A stretch of DNA of 64,000 bases from Bacillus sp. (in: firmicutes). GTDB taxonomy: Bacteria; Bacillota; Bacilli; Bacillales; Bacillaceae. The notes under the pieces were generated by a model, which worked only from the letters and a program-made list of their open reading frames with translations, was not told the origin of the DNA and did no database searches. Both the position numbers and the translations under genes were made by a program. The DNA is taken from NCBI GenBank assembly GCA_031180805.1, contig JAPSLL010000006.1, positions 62,001-126,000 on the forward strand, in the 5' to 3' direction. Below, piece by piece: positions 24,722 to 33,403 of the stretch (positions are counted from its first letter, which is position 1; each line of letters begins with the position of its first letter).

Positions 24722-24752
24722 AAAACCCACTCAAAAAAAATCTTTGAGTGGG
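24722..24752 (-). terminator. Bidirectional hairpin between ycxD-like and metallophosphoesterase genes
   Basis: CCCACTCAAA (24726-24735) and TTTGAGTGGG (24743-24752) form a 10-bp stem; on the minus strand UUUUG follows. A second stem TCCGTTAG/CTAACGGA lies at 24791-24816. Together they separate the convergent genes. Confidence 0.65.
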
Positions 24753-24845
24753 ATCTACGATTACCTTATCTCATAAATAATGATAATTAATCCGTTAGCA
24801 GTTCATTTCTAACGGACTATATATAAACGAAAAACATATTCAATA

Positions 24846-25706
24846 CTATTTATTTTTTAAGGTCACGACAATTATTTCTGGTCGATTATTTATTCGAAGT
24901 GGGATTGGATTGTTACCTAAACCTCTACTTACAACCATAATCGATTTTTCATTATGATATAAACCGCCATCAAATTCAGGGAAAAAGCCTTCTGTTGAAA
25001 CTAATCCACCGATAATAGGTAAACGTATCATTCCTCCATGAGTATCACCAGAAAATACTAAATCTGCTCCCCAATCTGCATATTCTTCGAAATAAAAAGG
25101 TCTATGTGATAGTAAAATGTTCACTTCATCTTCAACAGGTTCTCCTAATCGTTCGTTAATTTGAATTTCTCCAGATAAATGCTCCTTTAATCCAAATAAG
25201 TTAATTTTTGCGTTTTGTCGTTTAACAATTACCTGTTCATCATTTAGTACTTCAACACCAAGATTTCTTAGTTTCTCTTCATATGCTTCTTTTGTACCCG
25301 CCACTTGATATTTATTTCTATCCTCGTAATATAAACCTTCTTCGTGTTCACCTGTTACATAATAAATTGGATAATTATTATTCAGGTTATCCACTAATTC
25401 TATTAGAACTTCACCATTGTTCGGAATATCATGTGAGTTATTTAACATATCACCCGTAATGACAATCATATCTGGTTCAATTTCATTAATTTTCTTAACC
25501 AACCTATTGTTTCCTTTACCAAATTGTTTATTATGCAGATCTGATAAGTGAACGATTTTAAAGCCGTCAAACTCCTCTGGCAAATCCTCCAATTGAACAG
25601 CTTCATTTGTAACCGAAATCCAATTAAGCTGTGAAAAGTAATAAACGATTAAACAAATAAAAATTGCTAAGACTATTACAAATTTTTTACTACGTTTTTT
25701 AACCAT
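24846..25706 (-). CDS. Membrane-anchored metallophosphoesterase (YkuE/YaeI-like)
   Basis: 286 residues. An N-terminal anchor (about 8-27) is followed by a calcineurin-like phosphoesterase domain: LSDLH (Asp56, His58), ITGDM (Asp86), then VTGEHE (119-122), LLSHRP and SGDTHGG near the C-terminus. These coordinate two metals and hydrolyse phosphoesters; close relatives act on lipid or pyrophosphate substrates at the membrane. The canonical GNH motif reads GEH (Glu120) and GHTH reads GDTH, so two metal-site residues are altered while the others remain. AGGAGG precedes the ATG. It stands alone. Confidence 0.85.
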   Translation of the reverse strand: MVKKRSKKFVIVLAIFICLIVYYFSQLNWISVTNEAVQLEDLPEEFDGFKIVHLSDLHNKQFGKGNNRLVKKINEIEPDMIVITGDMLNNSHDIPNNGEVLIELVDNLNNNYPIYYVTGEHEEGLYYEDRNKYQVAGTKEAYEEKLRNLGVEVLNDEQVIVKRQNAKINLFGLKEHLSGEIQINERLGEPVEDEVNILLSHRPFYFEEYADWGADLVFSGDTHGGMIRLPIIGGLVSTEGFFPEFDGGLYHNEKSIMVVSRGLGNNPIPLRINNRPEIIVVTLKNK

Positions 25707-26112
25707 TATTTCCTCCTGTATAATCTGAGTTGCTCTAAAGATAATTCCTAAAATTACCCTTACCTTCTAAATAGTTCGAGATTTCTAGTAATCAAAAATG
25801 AAAAGTATCCTCCACTAACTAAAAGGTGGAATGTACTTAAAACAAAAGAAACAGACAATCTCTTAGTCTAATAAAATCAAGATTCCTTTTATCCATCCAC
25901 TTGATTTTACCATATATTTCATAACTGTTTGTGTTAACTCGTCACTCTCCATCCATATTTGAAATAATTTGTTGATTTTTAATAATTTTAGGTAATGTTA
26001 CGATAGATTCATTTCTATCCCGATCCAATCATAAATATATAAATAATGGTTATTCGAAATCTAAGTTCAGCAATTGGTGGGAAAAATGTCTAATTAATAG
26101 AGGTGGAGATAG
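25707..26112. other. Intergenic region, no gene seen
   Basis: About 400 AT-rich bases between divergent genes. No frame with a ribosome site, no strong hairpin and no recognisable RNA motif were found. A promoter for the DUF2935 gene must lie here, but no clear -35/-10 pair was chosen. Confidence 0.5.
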
Positions 26113-26940
26113 ATGACAAGCAATATAATACCTATTTGGGATGAGCATTTATTTTGGTTAGAAATTTTACAGGATCATGCTTATTTTGTGAGAGACCATC
26201 TTTCTGTAAGTGAAGTTGAATATGTAAATATTTCTCAGCAGTATATTCATTTATTTGGTGAGCTTATTTCCACGCTTAATACGATTCCAAGAACAGCAGC
26301 TCATAATGATGAAACGCTTGTTTACTTTGCAAACAGAGCTTGGCCAGTTGCGAAAGGCTATTATGAATTTGAAGGGAAGCTACAATCACTTCGAATCGAT
26401 AATAAAGTGAATTTAAATTTGTCTCCTACATATTTAAATGGAACACTTGCTGAGAATCAGGAATACCTACGAATTTTGACTTTCTTAGTCAAAGGGAAAC
26501 AACCTGTTCCACTACCATTAGTAGACTTAATGGACTTATGGTTAGAGGATCAATTAGGACATGTTCTGCTGTTTGAGGACTTACTTGATCCGATTGAAAT
26601 TATGGCAGCTAATCAGGCTGGTGGCTATATAAGAAGTTATCAAGCATTTATGATTCAAAATCACCACTTAAAAGGATATTTACGGTTTAAAGAACCAAAT
26701 TTTGCTCGCCAGATGGAATTTGCCCATGAAGTCGGAAGAACGACTCTTGAAATGAGTAGGTTTATTTATAATATGGTGATTAGATATAAAGAAAAAAAGC
26801 TTTTGAACAAATCAACTTTAAGGTTCCTTGAACATCATTTTCCGGAAACCTGTTATTTTATAAAAAAATTAAGCTATTATGCACCTGAACTGCGTGAAGA
26901 AGCAAGTAATTGTTCTTTGAAAAGATTATCTTATTCTTAA
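26113..26940 (+). CDS. DUF2935 helical-bundle protein
   Basis: 275 residues forming two ferritin-like helical halves. The start IIPIWDEHLFWLEILQDHAYFVRDHL and the later VDLMDLWLEDQLGHVLLFEDLLDP carry the His/Glu-rich helices typical of DUF2935. The family is frequent in spore formers; members have been suggested to bind metal, but the function is not known. AGAGGTGGAGATAG precedes the ATG. A terminator follows. A shorter relative is at 48320-48745. Confidence 0.85.
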   Translation: MTSNIIPIWDEHLFWLEILQDHAYFVRDHLSVSEVEYVNISQQYIHLFGELISTLNTIPRTAAHNDETLVYFANRAWPVAKGYYEFEGKLQSLRIDNKVNLNLSPTYLNGTLAENQEYLRILTFLVKGKQPVPLPLVDLMDLWLEDQLGHVLLFEDLLDPIEIMAANQAGGYIRSYQAFMIQNHHLKGYLRFKEPNFARQMEFAHEVGRTTLEMSRFIYNMVIRYKEKKLLNKSTLRFLEHHFPETCYFIKKLSYYAPELREEASNCSLKRLSYS

Positions 26941-26953
26941 AATATTATTTAAT

Positions 26954-26982
26954 GGTACGCGTTTCGAAACGTATCTTTTTTT
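26954..26982 (+). terminator. Terminator of the DUF2935 gene
   Basis: GGTAC (26954-26958) pairs with GTATC (26971-26975) around a GTTTCGAAAC core, followed by seven T residues, 14 bases after the stop. Confidence 0.75.
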
Positions 26983-27063
26983 ATAACGAGTAGTTTTAAA
27001 AAAGGCACGTGCTATCGTAAATATTGCTGCTATGCAATCAAAATATTAATACATTAACAAGAA

Positions 27064-27094
27064 AACTCGCACTAGAAAATTTGCGAGTTTTTTT
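27064..27094. terminator. Bidirectional terminator
   Basis: AAACTCGCA and TGCGAGTTT (about 27064-27090) form a 9-bp stem with T-runs on both strands, between convergent genes at 26940 and 27152. Confidence 0.75.
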
Positions 27095-27151
27095 ATTATA
27101 TAAGGATTTACATGTTAACTAAAGTTCCCTTTCAAAGAAATTAAACGTTCT

Positions 27152-27487
27152 TCATTCACCAATTGCATATAAGTGTTTTTTCAACTTTAATGCTTCTTCA
27201 CACATTTTTTTTAATTCCTTAACAAAGTTCCTTATTTCTTGTTCAGGACCATATACACTGTCATATTTTTCGAATAACATATCACAAATTTTAATAAGCT
27301 TAGGGATGTCCTTTGTATTGATAATATCTGTTCCATAAAGGTCTAAATTCAATAATAAATCGAAAGCCCGCTCCTTTCCAAACTCCTTAAGTAGATATTG
27401 TTGGATCGTTTCGTCAAAATGGACATGCTCTTCCGCCTTAGTTGCTTCTCTATCTGTAACTGCCATAACAAAATCAATACCGCACAT
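27152..27487 (-). CDS. Unrecognised small helical protein
   Basis: 111 residues, start MCGIDFVMAVTDREATKAEE, with AGGAGG nine bases before the ATG. It is charged and helical, containing QQYLLKEFGKERAFDLLLNL and an acidic-basic C-terminal helix (NFVKELKKMCEEALKLKKH). No membrane segment. Similar Bacillus hypothetical proteins exist, but no function is known to me. It is single, with a terminator downstream. Confidence 0.65.
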   Translation of the reverse strand: MCGIDFVMAVTDREATKAEEHVHFDETIQQYLLKEFGKERAFDLLLNLDLYGTDIINTKDIPKLIKICDMLFEKYDSVYGPEQEIRNFVKELKKMCEEALKLKKHLYAIGE

Positions 27488-27644
27488 TATCTAAAATCCT
27501 CCTGGTTACTATTTCCTAAAACACACTACACCTTAATATTCAAAGACTCTGGAGCTAACCTGTACAGTGAGTTGAACAGGGTTATTTCTATTACTCTAAG
27601 TTTAACACGTTTATTAATGAAGTTTGATTGTTTGCCCGTTTTAT

Positions 27645-27785
27645 TTAAAATTTTTGCACACCAAAGAATTCAACTGTAGAATGATTCCAGTAAGAACCTA
27701 CAATATCTGATTTATATAATTCCGAGAATCCTTTAAATACATTTCCCCGTATTTTTACTGCCTCCTCTATACGGAAACAACCATA
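27645..27785 (-). pseudogene. Probable C-terminal gene remnant
   Basis: One frame on the minus strand reads YGCFRIEEAVKIRGNVFKGF, then SELYKSDIVGSYWNHSTVEFFGVQKF and a stop, without an initiation site. Composition is protein-like, but it is not recognised. It lies in a 320-base gap (27488-27811) that otherwise shows no feature. Confidence 0.35.
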
Positions 27786-27811
27786 TTAAAAAAGCCCCTT
27801 TTGGTCCATAA

Positions 27812-28054
27812 TTATCGATAATTAAGAACTAATTTCCTTATAAATAGCCTCAAAAAGCTTACAGCTAGTGAGAGAATTGTAAACAATGCTACCCAAATAA
27901 AGAAAGTAGTATTAAAGATTGTTACCATAAGGAAGCTTAATATTAAAAATGTGATGATAGGCATTACAAACCACTTTTTAGTTAATATTGAAAAGAGTAT
28001 AGATGTCAAAACAACTGTGATTGGAAGTATAACCCAAACTAATACATATATCAA
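27812..28054 (-). CDS. Small three-helix membrane protein (DUF2651-like)
   Basis: 80 residues, nearly all hydrophobic, with about three helices (LVWVILPITVVLTSILFSIL, FVMPIITFLILSFLMVTIF, FFIWVALFTILSLAVSF) and a basic C-terminus. The length and pattern resemble DUF2651 of Bacillus, but that is tentative. The TTG start has GGGGTGG seven bases upstream. It is the third gene of a unit with the DUF4306-like protein (33-base gap) and the Xre regulator. Confidence 0.6.
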   Translation of the reverse strand: MIYVLVWVILPITVVLTSILFSILTKKWFVMPIITFLILSFLMVTIFNTTFFIWVALFTILSLAVSFLRLFIRKLVLNYR

Positions 28055-28087
28055 AAGTATCCACCCCTTTAATTTATATATGTCATT

Positions 28088-28378
28088 TTAAGATGTTTTA
28101 TAAAAACGTAATTTTTTCATTAAGAAAGATGTTAAAATGCCTATTAACATGAAGAATGATAAAATACAGATTATACTCATTATCGGTTCATGTTTAAACG
28201 CAAAAGTATATTTGTCTATTTCTAAAATTTCTTGAGGTTCTGTAGAAAGCTCTGAAGTGAATACCCTATGTTCTTCCCAATCTTCTTCAATCATCATATA
28301 TGAACCTACCCAAGAAGTTGCAAAAAAGCTGTATACAAATATAGGAAGTAACAATATAAAAATAAGAAGTCTTTTCAA
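28088..28378 (-). CDS. Two-helix membrane protein (YjdJ/DUF4306-like)
   Basis: 96 residues. A first helix (about 3-24, LLIFILLLPIFVYSFFATSW) and a second (about 66-85, IMSIICILSFFMLIGILTSF) bracket an extracytoplasmic loop of about 40 residues (EEDWEEHRVFTSELS...). Layout and length fit DUF4306/YjdJ-type Bacillus proteins. Its start is 7 bases after the stop of the Xre regulator, so it is co-transcribed and probably regulated by it. Function is unknown. Confidence 0.65.
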   Translation of the reverse strand: MKRLLIFILLLPIFVYSFFATSWVGSYMMIEEDWEEHRVFTSELSTEPQEILEIDKYTFAFKHEPIMSIICILSFFMLIGILTSFLMKKLRFYKTS

Positions 28379-28385
28379 ACTTTAT

Positions 28386-28865
28386 TCACTCCTCACTATA
28401 AAGCTCATTTAATCGTATTAAAGCCCCCTGTTTATCAAATGAACTAAACCATCGATATTGCTGTTCATCAATTATTCGATAATGCTTACTAACTAAATTT
28501 TGCTGCAACCGAAAACTTCCTTTTTTATCGACTTCTTTCCACCAGATTCTTCCCCCCATTGTCTTATCCTGCGGTTTATCAATTCTATTATGAGCAATCG
28601 TCTCAATCACTTCGAGAGGATCCTCCCCTAATACAGATTGTAATACATCACTGTCCCTAAATAAGGAGCAAATAACTACTGAAATTGACCATCCTGCTAA
28701 CACTCTCCCCTTTTCAATCTGAACAAGAGTCTTTTTGGAAATCCCCAAAATATCAGCCATTTTTTCTTGAGAATATCTATTTTCCAATCTAATTAAACGA
28801 ATTTTTGCTGATATAATTTCAACTGCTTTCTCTTTATCGATATTAACACCCCATATATTTACCAT
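28386..28865 (-). CDS. Xre-family transcriptional regulator
   Basis: 159 residues. The helix-turn-helix is in IRLIRLENRYSQEKMADILG plus ISKKTLVQIEKGR (about 22-54). The C-terminal half (WWKEVDKKGSFRLQQNLVSK, HYRIIDEQQYRWFSSF) is a small domain, probably for sensing or dimerisation. It leads an operon with two small membrane proteins. The promoter lies directly upstream with a dyad over the -10 box, so autoregulation is likely. Transcription would begin only about 11 bases before the ATG and there is no Shine-Dalgarno, so translation may be near-leaderless. Confidence 0.82.
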   Translation of the reverse strand: MVNIWGVNIDKEKAVEIISAKIRLIRLENRYSQEKMADILGISKKTLVQIEKGRVLAGWSISVVICSLFRDSDVLQSVLGEDPLEVIETIAHNRIDKPQDKTMGGRIWWKEVDKKGSFRLQQNLVSKHYRIIDEQQYRWFSSFDKQGALIRLNELYSEE

Positions 28866-28877
28866 TTGTATGAATTA

Positions 28878-28911
28878 GTGTAATTTTACACCATTTTATA
28901 GTCTTTGACAA
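28878..28911 (-). promoter_or_regulatory. Promoter and dyad operator of the Xre operon
   Basis: On the minus strand TTGTCA (28906-28911) and TAAAAT (28883-28888) are 17 bases apart. GTGTAA-N2-TTACAC (28878-28891) is a 6-bp dyad centred on the -10 box. Confidence 0.72.
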
Positions 28912-28972
28912 GTAAATTTTTCCAAAATTCAAACATTAGCTAATTGTACAAACATTCTAAGTTGGTACAAAT

Positions 28973-28994
28973 AAAAAACTGTCTAAAAAGACAG
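28973..28994 (-). terminator. Intrinsic terminator
   Basis: CTGTCT/AGACAG (28979-28984 with 28989-28994) followed on the minus strand by UUUUUU. It immediately follows the short frame at 28997-29092. Confidence 0.65.
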
Positions 28995-28996
28995 CT

Positions 28997-29092
28997 CTAA
29001 AACCTTATTAATTTAATTACATAAATATCTCTTAAGCTTCCATCTTTGAAAAATACTCTTTCAATTACTTCGTCCGTAATTTGAAAAGTCAT
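28997..29092 (-). pseudogene. Short frame, likely N-terminal remnant
   Basis: 31 codons (MTFQITDEVIERVFFKDGSL...RDIYVIKLIRF) resemble the beginning of a Bacillus hypothetical protein (DGSLRDIY pattern) cut short. A weak GGGA precedes the ATG and a terminator follows the stop directly. It could be a genuine micropeptide. Confidence 0.4.
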
Positions 29093-29207
29093 TTTATCAA
29101 TCCCGTTACTATTATATTTTGTATTTTACAATAAAAACATTTGCTACTCGCTTAGAAGACGCTCTGTTTTAGACGTTAAAATAATTTCAATTTAACAATT
29201 TACTTTT

Positions 29208-29534
29208 TCATAGTATAAAAAAAAGAAGGATTTTGTAGTAGTTAGATAATGTTAAATCGATTAAGACTAACCCCAGATTTCCAAGGAAAATCGTTTTACC
29301 AATTTGTGATCCTGCCATTAACCACTTTAAATTTACTTTACTGATTAAAAGAGGTGTTAATATGCTTGAAATAAACATCGATGAAGTAATGATAAATGGA
29401 ACAATGCTTGCAGCAAATGCAGAACCTGTTAATTCAAAAATCGCACTGATAACACTGATTATATATAATACATCACCGATATTGGCGATAGACTGACCGA
29501 TCATTAATAAAGTAAAATTTTTATTCAATTTCAA
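29208..29534 (-). pseudogene. Truncated MFS transporter (N-terminal quarter)
   Basis: 108 codons from a TTG preceded by GGGG. NKNFTLLMIGQSIANIGDVL and the following two to three helices are the standard start of an MFS drug-exporter-like protein (usually about 400 residues), and the frame then ends after NYYKILLFFIL. None of the remaining helices are found downstream. It is a truncated gene unlikely to make a working carrier. Confidence 0.75.
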
Positions 29535-29736
29535 CTTATATCCCCAATTTTTCAATTAATTTTTGAATTAAGGGATATATTAAATTGGACTGTTCATGAA
29601 ATTCTTTTCTCCCTTCAAATTGATAAATCTGGGGGATATAGATTTATCACAAATTTATTTCCTATAATTACTAATATGAAATTTAGCACATTAAAACGTC
29701 ATATTTTGTAGCATCCTAGCTTAACTTTTTTAAATT

Positions 29737-30085
29737 TTATCGATTGTCTCCTTTTATATCATTACTTGCCTTCTCAAAACAAATATTAACAGTCCGTTCA
29801 TTTGAACGGGTACGATGCATTGTATTTGCTGGGACAGTAAAGAAAGATATCTTCTGGTTTTAATGAAACTGTTTCACTATTTTCGATATCTATGAAAAGT
29901 TCACCTTCTAATACATAAAATAATTCATCACAATCCTCGTGCTTATGCCAGTGGAATTCTCCATTAATTACGGCTAACCTAAGAGCATGGTCATTTACTT
30001 CACTTACAATAAAATTTGTATATTCATCTTGATCCTTAATTAATTCGTTTAGATTAAAAACCTCTAATTGTCCTATTTTCTGCAT
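29737..30085 (-). pseudogene. Cupin-domain gene with a C-terminal frameshift
   Basis: From an ATG at 30085 (AGGAGAA five bases upstream) the frame encodes MQKIGQLEVFNLNEL..., GEFHWHKHEDCDELFYVLEG (metal-binding His/Glu of a small cupin) and PEDIF, then runs into LYCPSKYNASYPFK and stops at 29798. One frame over, the expected end FTVPANTMHRTRSNERTVNI... continues to a stop at 29737. A single extra base near 29838-29845 explains it. Either the gene is freshly inactivated or the sequence has an error. The intact protein would be a one-domain cupin of about 115 residues. Confidence 0.8.
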
Positions 30086-30246
30086 TTTTATTCTCCTTTT
30101 GAAATTCAGTATTAAATTCCATTTCCCCATTAATTCAGCTTATTTATGTAATGGAATCACGTAAACGAAAGACATCTTTAATTGAAAACGAAAAATGCTT
30201 TACCACTATTTGAAGTAAAGCTACCCCTTTCATAAATATGAAAATG

Positions 30247-30924
30247 TTAGATTATTACTGATTTTTTGTTTAGATTTAACTGATTAACAATGGATATATT
30301 TAATGGTTCCAAAGGATTTAGGATATGCTTAGTCGTCATACGCTCAACTTCCTTAGACGCATCAACCATGGATAATTGAGCAACTGAAATTGGTTTACCA
30401 ATATGAATGTTTTTATTTAGAAATTTACAAACTTCTTGATCATATTCTTTTTTTAGGCCTTGCATGATTAAATCAAATGTATTGTTTATAACAATTACTT
30501 CTATATCTATTGATTTTTGATGATTATAAGCGTATTCCTTGAGACGTTCTATTGTCCCATTAACAGTTGCAGGATTTGTAAATAGAATTGTTTGAGGTTC
30601 CTTGATATTACAAATGGATTCAAAATAAGGTTCATCAATCTTTATAATTGGAACTGACGTAGTTAATTGTTCTTCCTGTAAAATAGCGATATAGTTTGTA
30701 CAAGTAATGAGAATCGCATCAACATTACATTTGGCAATCCACTCTATTTGCTCGTTAACTTTCCTCTGAGCTTCCACTAAATGAAAATTCTCGTCAGATG
30801 TAACTCGATACATTAATCCTGGATCAACGAAATGGATTAATTCCATATCATATGAGGAAAATGCACTTTCGATATATTCAATATTTGAATAATGGGCATG
30901 TAAGCAACCTAGTCGTTTTTTCAA
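30247..30924 (-). CDS. Possible Asp/Glu racemase-superfamily protein
   Basis: 225 residues from a TTG with AGAGGTGG seven bases upstream. Alternating strands and helices suggest a Rossmann-like fold: KKRLGCLHAHYSNIEYIESA, VDAILITCTNYIAIL with a Cys where racemases have their first catalytic Cys, TILFTNPATVNGTIERLKEY. The second racemase Cys region reads PISVAQLSMVDASKEVE, with no Cys. So if related, it is probably not a racemase. No operon partner. The family assignment is weak. Confidence 0.45.
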   Translation of the reverse strand: MKKRLGCLHAHYSNIEYIESAFSSYDMELIHFVDPGLMYRVTSDENFHLVEAQRKVNEQIEWIAKCNVDAILITCTNYIAILQEEQLTTSVPIIKIDEPYFESICNIKEPQTILFTNPATVNGTIERLKEYAYNHQKSIDIEVIVINNTFDLIMQGLKKEYDQEVCKFLNKNIHIGKPISVAQLSMVDASKEVERMTTKHILNPLEPLNISIVNQLNLNKKSVII

Positions 30925-31322
30925 TTCTATTCCACCTCTAATATATTTCAGACTATTCTATCAGTATATATATGGAAATGTCTATATAAATTAAGATAAA
31001 TGACCCTTTTTCTTCTCCCAACCTTGCACCCCAAGGATTATAAGAAAAATTTTTTTCAATCTTGCAATTGAAGAATACATAGAATATTTGATTTTGGACA
31101 CATTAACTTTTGACAAGGTTTCTAGTAGGGATGTTATCTAAAATGATGGAAAAAATTACGTATAAAGAATGCAGAGATTATTTGACAAAAGGTCACACTC
31201 TAATGATTAAGTTTTTGGACTAAATAATTTAAAGGGTGGAAAAAATTTACATTTTTAGTTTGAAAGCAAAACAAAGAATTGATACATAAGCCTTAAATAA
31301 AAACAATCAATGAGGTGATAGA
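30925..31322. other. Intergenic region, no clear gene
   Basis: About 400 AT-rich bases between divergent genes. A TTGACA (31112-31117) occurs, but no convincing -10 was matched. A 26-codon frame (from 31141, MMEKITYKECRDYLTKGHTL...) lacks a good ribosome site and was not called. Confidence 0.45.
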
Positions 31323-32330
31323 GTGGATGAAAATAAAATAAAGCTTACATCATCTGAGATAGGAACACTTTGGAGTGAATATATTTTCGGAACGATGACT
31401 GATGTAGTAAATAAATATATGGTTACTATTATTGAGGACGAGAAAATTAAAATCCTTTTTGAAGAAGCTATAAAAATATTCGAAAAACAAAAGCAGCAAA
31501 TTGCTACTTTTATCGAAAATGAAGGATTTCCAACTCCAATTGGATTTAATGAATCCGATTTTTTTAAAGGTAAACCGAGATTGTTTTCAGATATATTTTG
31601 CTTGAATTATTTACATATTATGACGTTACATGGATTGCTTGGACATAGCACTGCATTGGGTGTCTCTGTTAGAAAAGACTTAAGGTATTTTTACGATTCA
31701 TGTGATAGTGAAGCGAAAAAGATGTATCATCAAACAATTGAGTTATTACTTGAAAAAGGAAATTTTCAAAGAGACCCATTATTTTATCCAGCTAATAATC
31801 CTCAATTTGTTTCCAGTAAGGATTTCAAAGATGGATTTTTTGGTAAAGGCAGAACATTAGCTGCGACAGAAATCATTAGCATTTCTTTCAACCTTAAAAA
31901 AAGTATTATGGCAAAAACACTTTCTATCGCATTTAGTCAAGTCACGCAAACTAAAGAAGTCAGAAAGTTTTTATCTGATGTTGAAAACACTGCAGATGGT
32001 CAAATTAAAACTTTTACAAAAATTATGCAAGCAGATAATTTACCAGTTCCGAAATCCTGGGAAACAGAGGTGACAACATCAACGGAATCTCCTTTTTCCG
32101 ACAAGCTAATGCTATATCATATGGGATTCTTGTTCCAAGCTGCACAAAACTATCATGGAGCAGGTTTAGCATCATCCATGAGGACAGACCTTGTGACTGC
32201 TTATGAAAGTACAATTCTTAATAATCTTAGGGTTACAAAAAATTGGTTTGATTTAATGGTACAAAACAAGTGGTTAGAACAACCACCGCTTGCCCCTAAT
32301 AGAAAAGAAATAGCAAAGGAAAGAGAGTAA
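31323..32330 (+). CDS. DUF3231 protein (two ferritin-like halves)
   Basis: 335 residues from a GTG preceded by AGGTGAT. Two repeats of about 160 residues are visible. Each begins with a helix containing LTSSEIGTLW or AATEIISISFNLKKSIMAK and ends with a His-rich helix (CLNYLHIMTLHGLLGHS, FQAAQNYHGAGLASSMRTDL). This is the DUF3231 architecture common in spore-forming Bacillus. Function is unknown. A paralogue of nearly equal length lies at 39459-40472 on the other strand with matching blocks such as SFNLKKSI/FFNLKKSI and FSDKLM. Confidence 0.85.
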   Translation: MDENKIKLTSSEIGTLWSEYIFGTMTDVVNKYMVTIIEDEKIKILFEEAIKIFEKQKQQIATFIENEGFPTPIGFNESDFFKGKPRLFSDIFCLNYLHIMTLHGLLGHSTALGVSVRKDLRYFYDSCDSEAKKMYHQTIELLLEKGNFQRDPLFYPANNPQFVSSKDFKDGFFGKGRTLAATEIISISFNLKKSIMAKTLSIAFSQVTQTKEVRKFLSDVENTADGQIKTFTKIMQADNLPVPKSWETEVTTSTESPFSDKLMLYHMGFLFQAAQNYHGAGLASSMRTDLVTAYESTILNNLRVTKNWFDLMVQNKWLEQPPLAPNRKEIAKERE

Positions 32331-32529
32331 CCTAAATTTCAATTACTATTAATAATCCACTTAAGGAATCATGTTTAGTTTTCAATGTCTCTACTGTTTC
32401 AAGTTTGAGAAAGTAGTCATTCATTTCTTAAAAAGTGTGCGTCTCATTTAATAAATAGGAGTAACGTGTTTAGTTTCCTACGTTGCTCCATTTAACTATT
32501 GCCATGAAAATCCACAAATGCCCTAGGCT

Positions 32530-32660
32530 CACATTAGGACGTAGTTTCAGATAAGAGTTCTTCATCTGAAATATTATTTTATGCTTTAAAATCCGTAAGA
32601 AAACCTTCTCTTTATATGCTACTCCTAAAATAAAAACGGTCCATTTCTACTTATATACCT
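32530..32660 (-). pseudogene. Decayed DinB fragment
   Basis: This stretch aligns, with gaps, to the intact DinB gene at about 33075-33215: shared words include AGTTCTTC-TCTGA, TTTTATGCTTTAAAAT, GTAAG-AAACCTT, ACTCCT-AATAAAAA and CCATTTCT. It is a degenerate partial copy or paralogue relic, with no open frame. Confidence 0.6.
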
Positions 32661-32691
32661 CATCTTTTGCAACAACTTTTCTAAAAACTTT

Positions 32692-32790
32692 TCAACTGTC
32701 CACTTTATCGAGAAGTTCCAAGATTGCCTTTGTTATTGAGTCTGGACGTTCATTTTGTATCCAGTTGTGCCAAGTTTTTAGAAGCAATTT
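32692..32790 (-). pseudogene. C-terminal remnant of an alpha/beta hydrolase
   Basis: The minus strand reads NWIQNERPDSITKAILELLD then KVDS and a stop at 32692. The W-x-Q-x-E-(R/A)-P-x-x-(V/I)-x-x-x-(I/L)-x-x-(F/L) end is the standard last helix of alpha/beta-fold hydrolases, following the catalytic His. Nothing of the rest of the gene was found. Confidence 0.6.
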
Positions 32791-32938
32791 TTACATTGTG
32801 TAACTAAATCATACTATAATTTTTAAAAAACAATAAATGGTTCTCTTTCGAAATTCGTTTATTCTTTTAGGATATTGAACAATGCCTATTATTCATCAAC
32901 ATAAACGATAATCCTATTACTTGATTGTTGGAGAATAA

Positions 32939-33403
32939 TTATTCAAACATAGGAATTCCTGGATCCTGATTATAACAGTGGACAAGCATCGCATGTAATT
33001 GCCCCCTGTGGTGATAAACGTGAGTCAATATTTCCAAAAGCCACTCATACCTTGAATAAGTCAAACCCCAATAGGATGTTGTTTCGGTTAAAAGTTCTTC
33101 TTCTGATAAGTTCCTATAATTATTTTTTAATGCTTTTAAATTTGTAAGTAAACCTTGTTTTATTGATTCTAACGTTTTATAAGATACTCCTGAATAAAAA
33201 TCATCCATTTCTTCTTTAGACGCACCATTTGCAATACGCCAATCAGCTTCACAAATTACCGCCAAATGCTCAAGCAATTCCCCAATCGAATGCTTATTAG
33301 GCGTTGGTCTTTTTTGCAAATCTACTTCTGATAAATTATCGATGATTTTGATGATCGTGTTAACTGCAACTTCAATTTGGTGTATGACACTTTCATAGTT
33401 CAT
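32939..33403 (-). CDS. DinB family protein
   Basis: 154 residues, the usual size of a DinB four-helix bundle. The three metal-ligand histidines are visible: IGELLEHLAVI (His47) and LTHVYHHRGQLHAML (the H-x3-H of the last helix). Members include thiol-dependent transferases and DNA-damage-induced proteins; the co-substrate here is unknown. AAGGAG precedes the ATG by five bases. Two other DinB-type sequences in the window are broken (19600-20114 and 32530-32660). Confidence 0.88.
   Translation of the reverse strand: MNYESVIHQIEVAVNTIIKIIDNLSEVDLQKRPTPNKHSIGELLEHLAVICEADWRIANGASKEEMDDFYSGVSYKTLESIKQGLLTNLKALKNNYRNLSEEELLTETTSYWGLTYSRYEWLLEILTHVYHHRGQLHAMLVHCYNQDPGIPMFE

Noticed and set aside
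31141-31221. 26-codon frame upstream of the DUF3231 gene
   Set aside because: Poor ribosome-site spacing and no recognisable sequence; left as part of the intergenic description.
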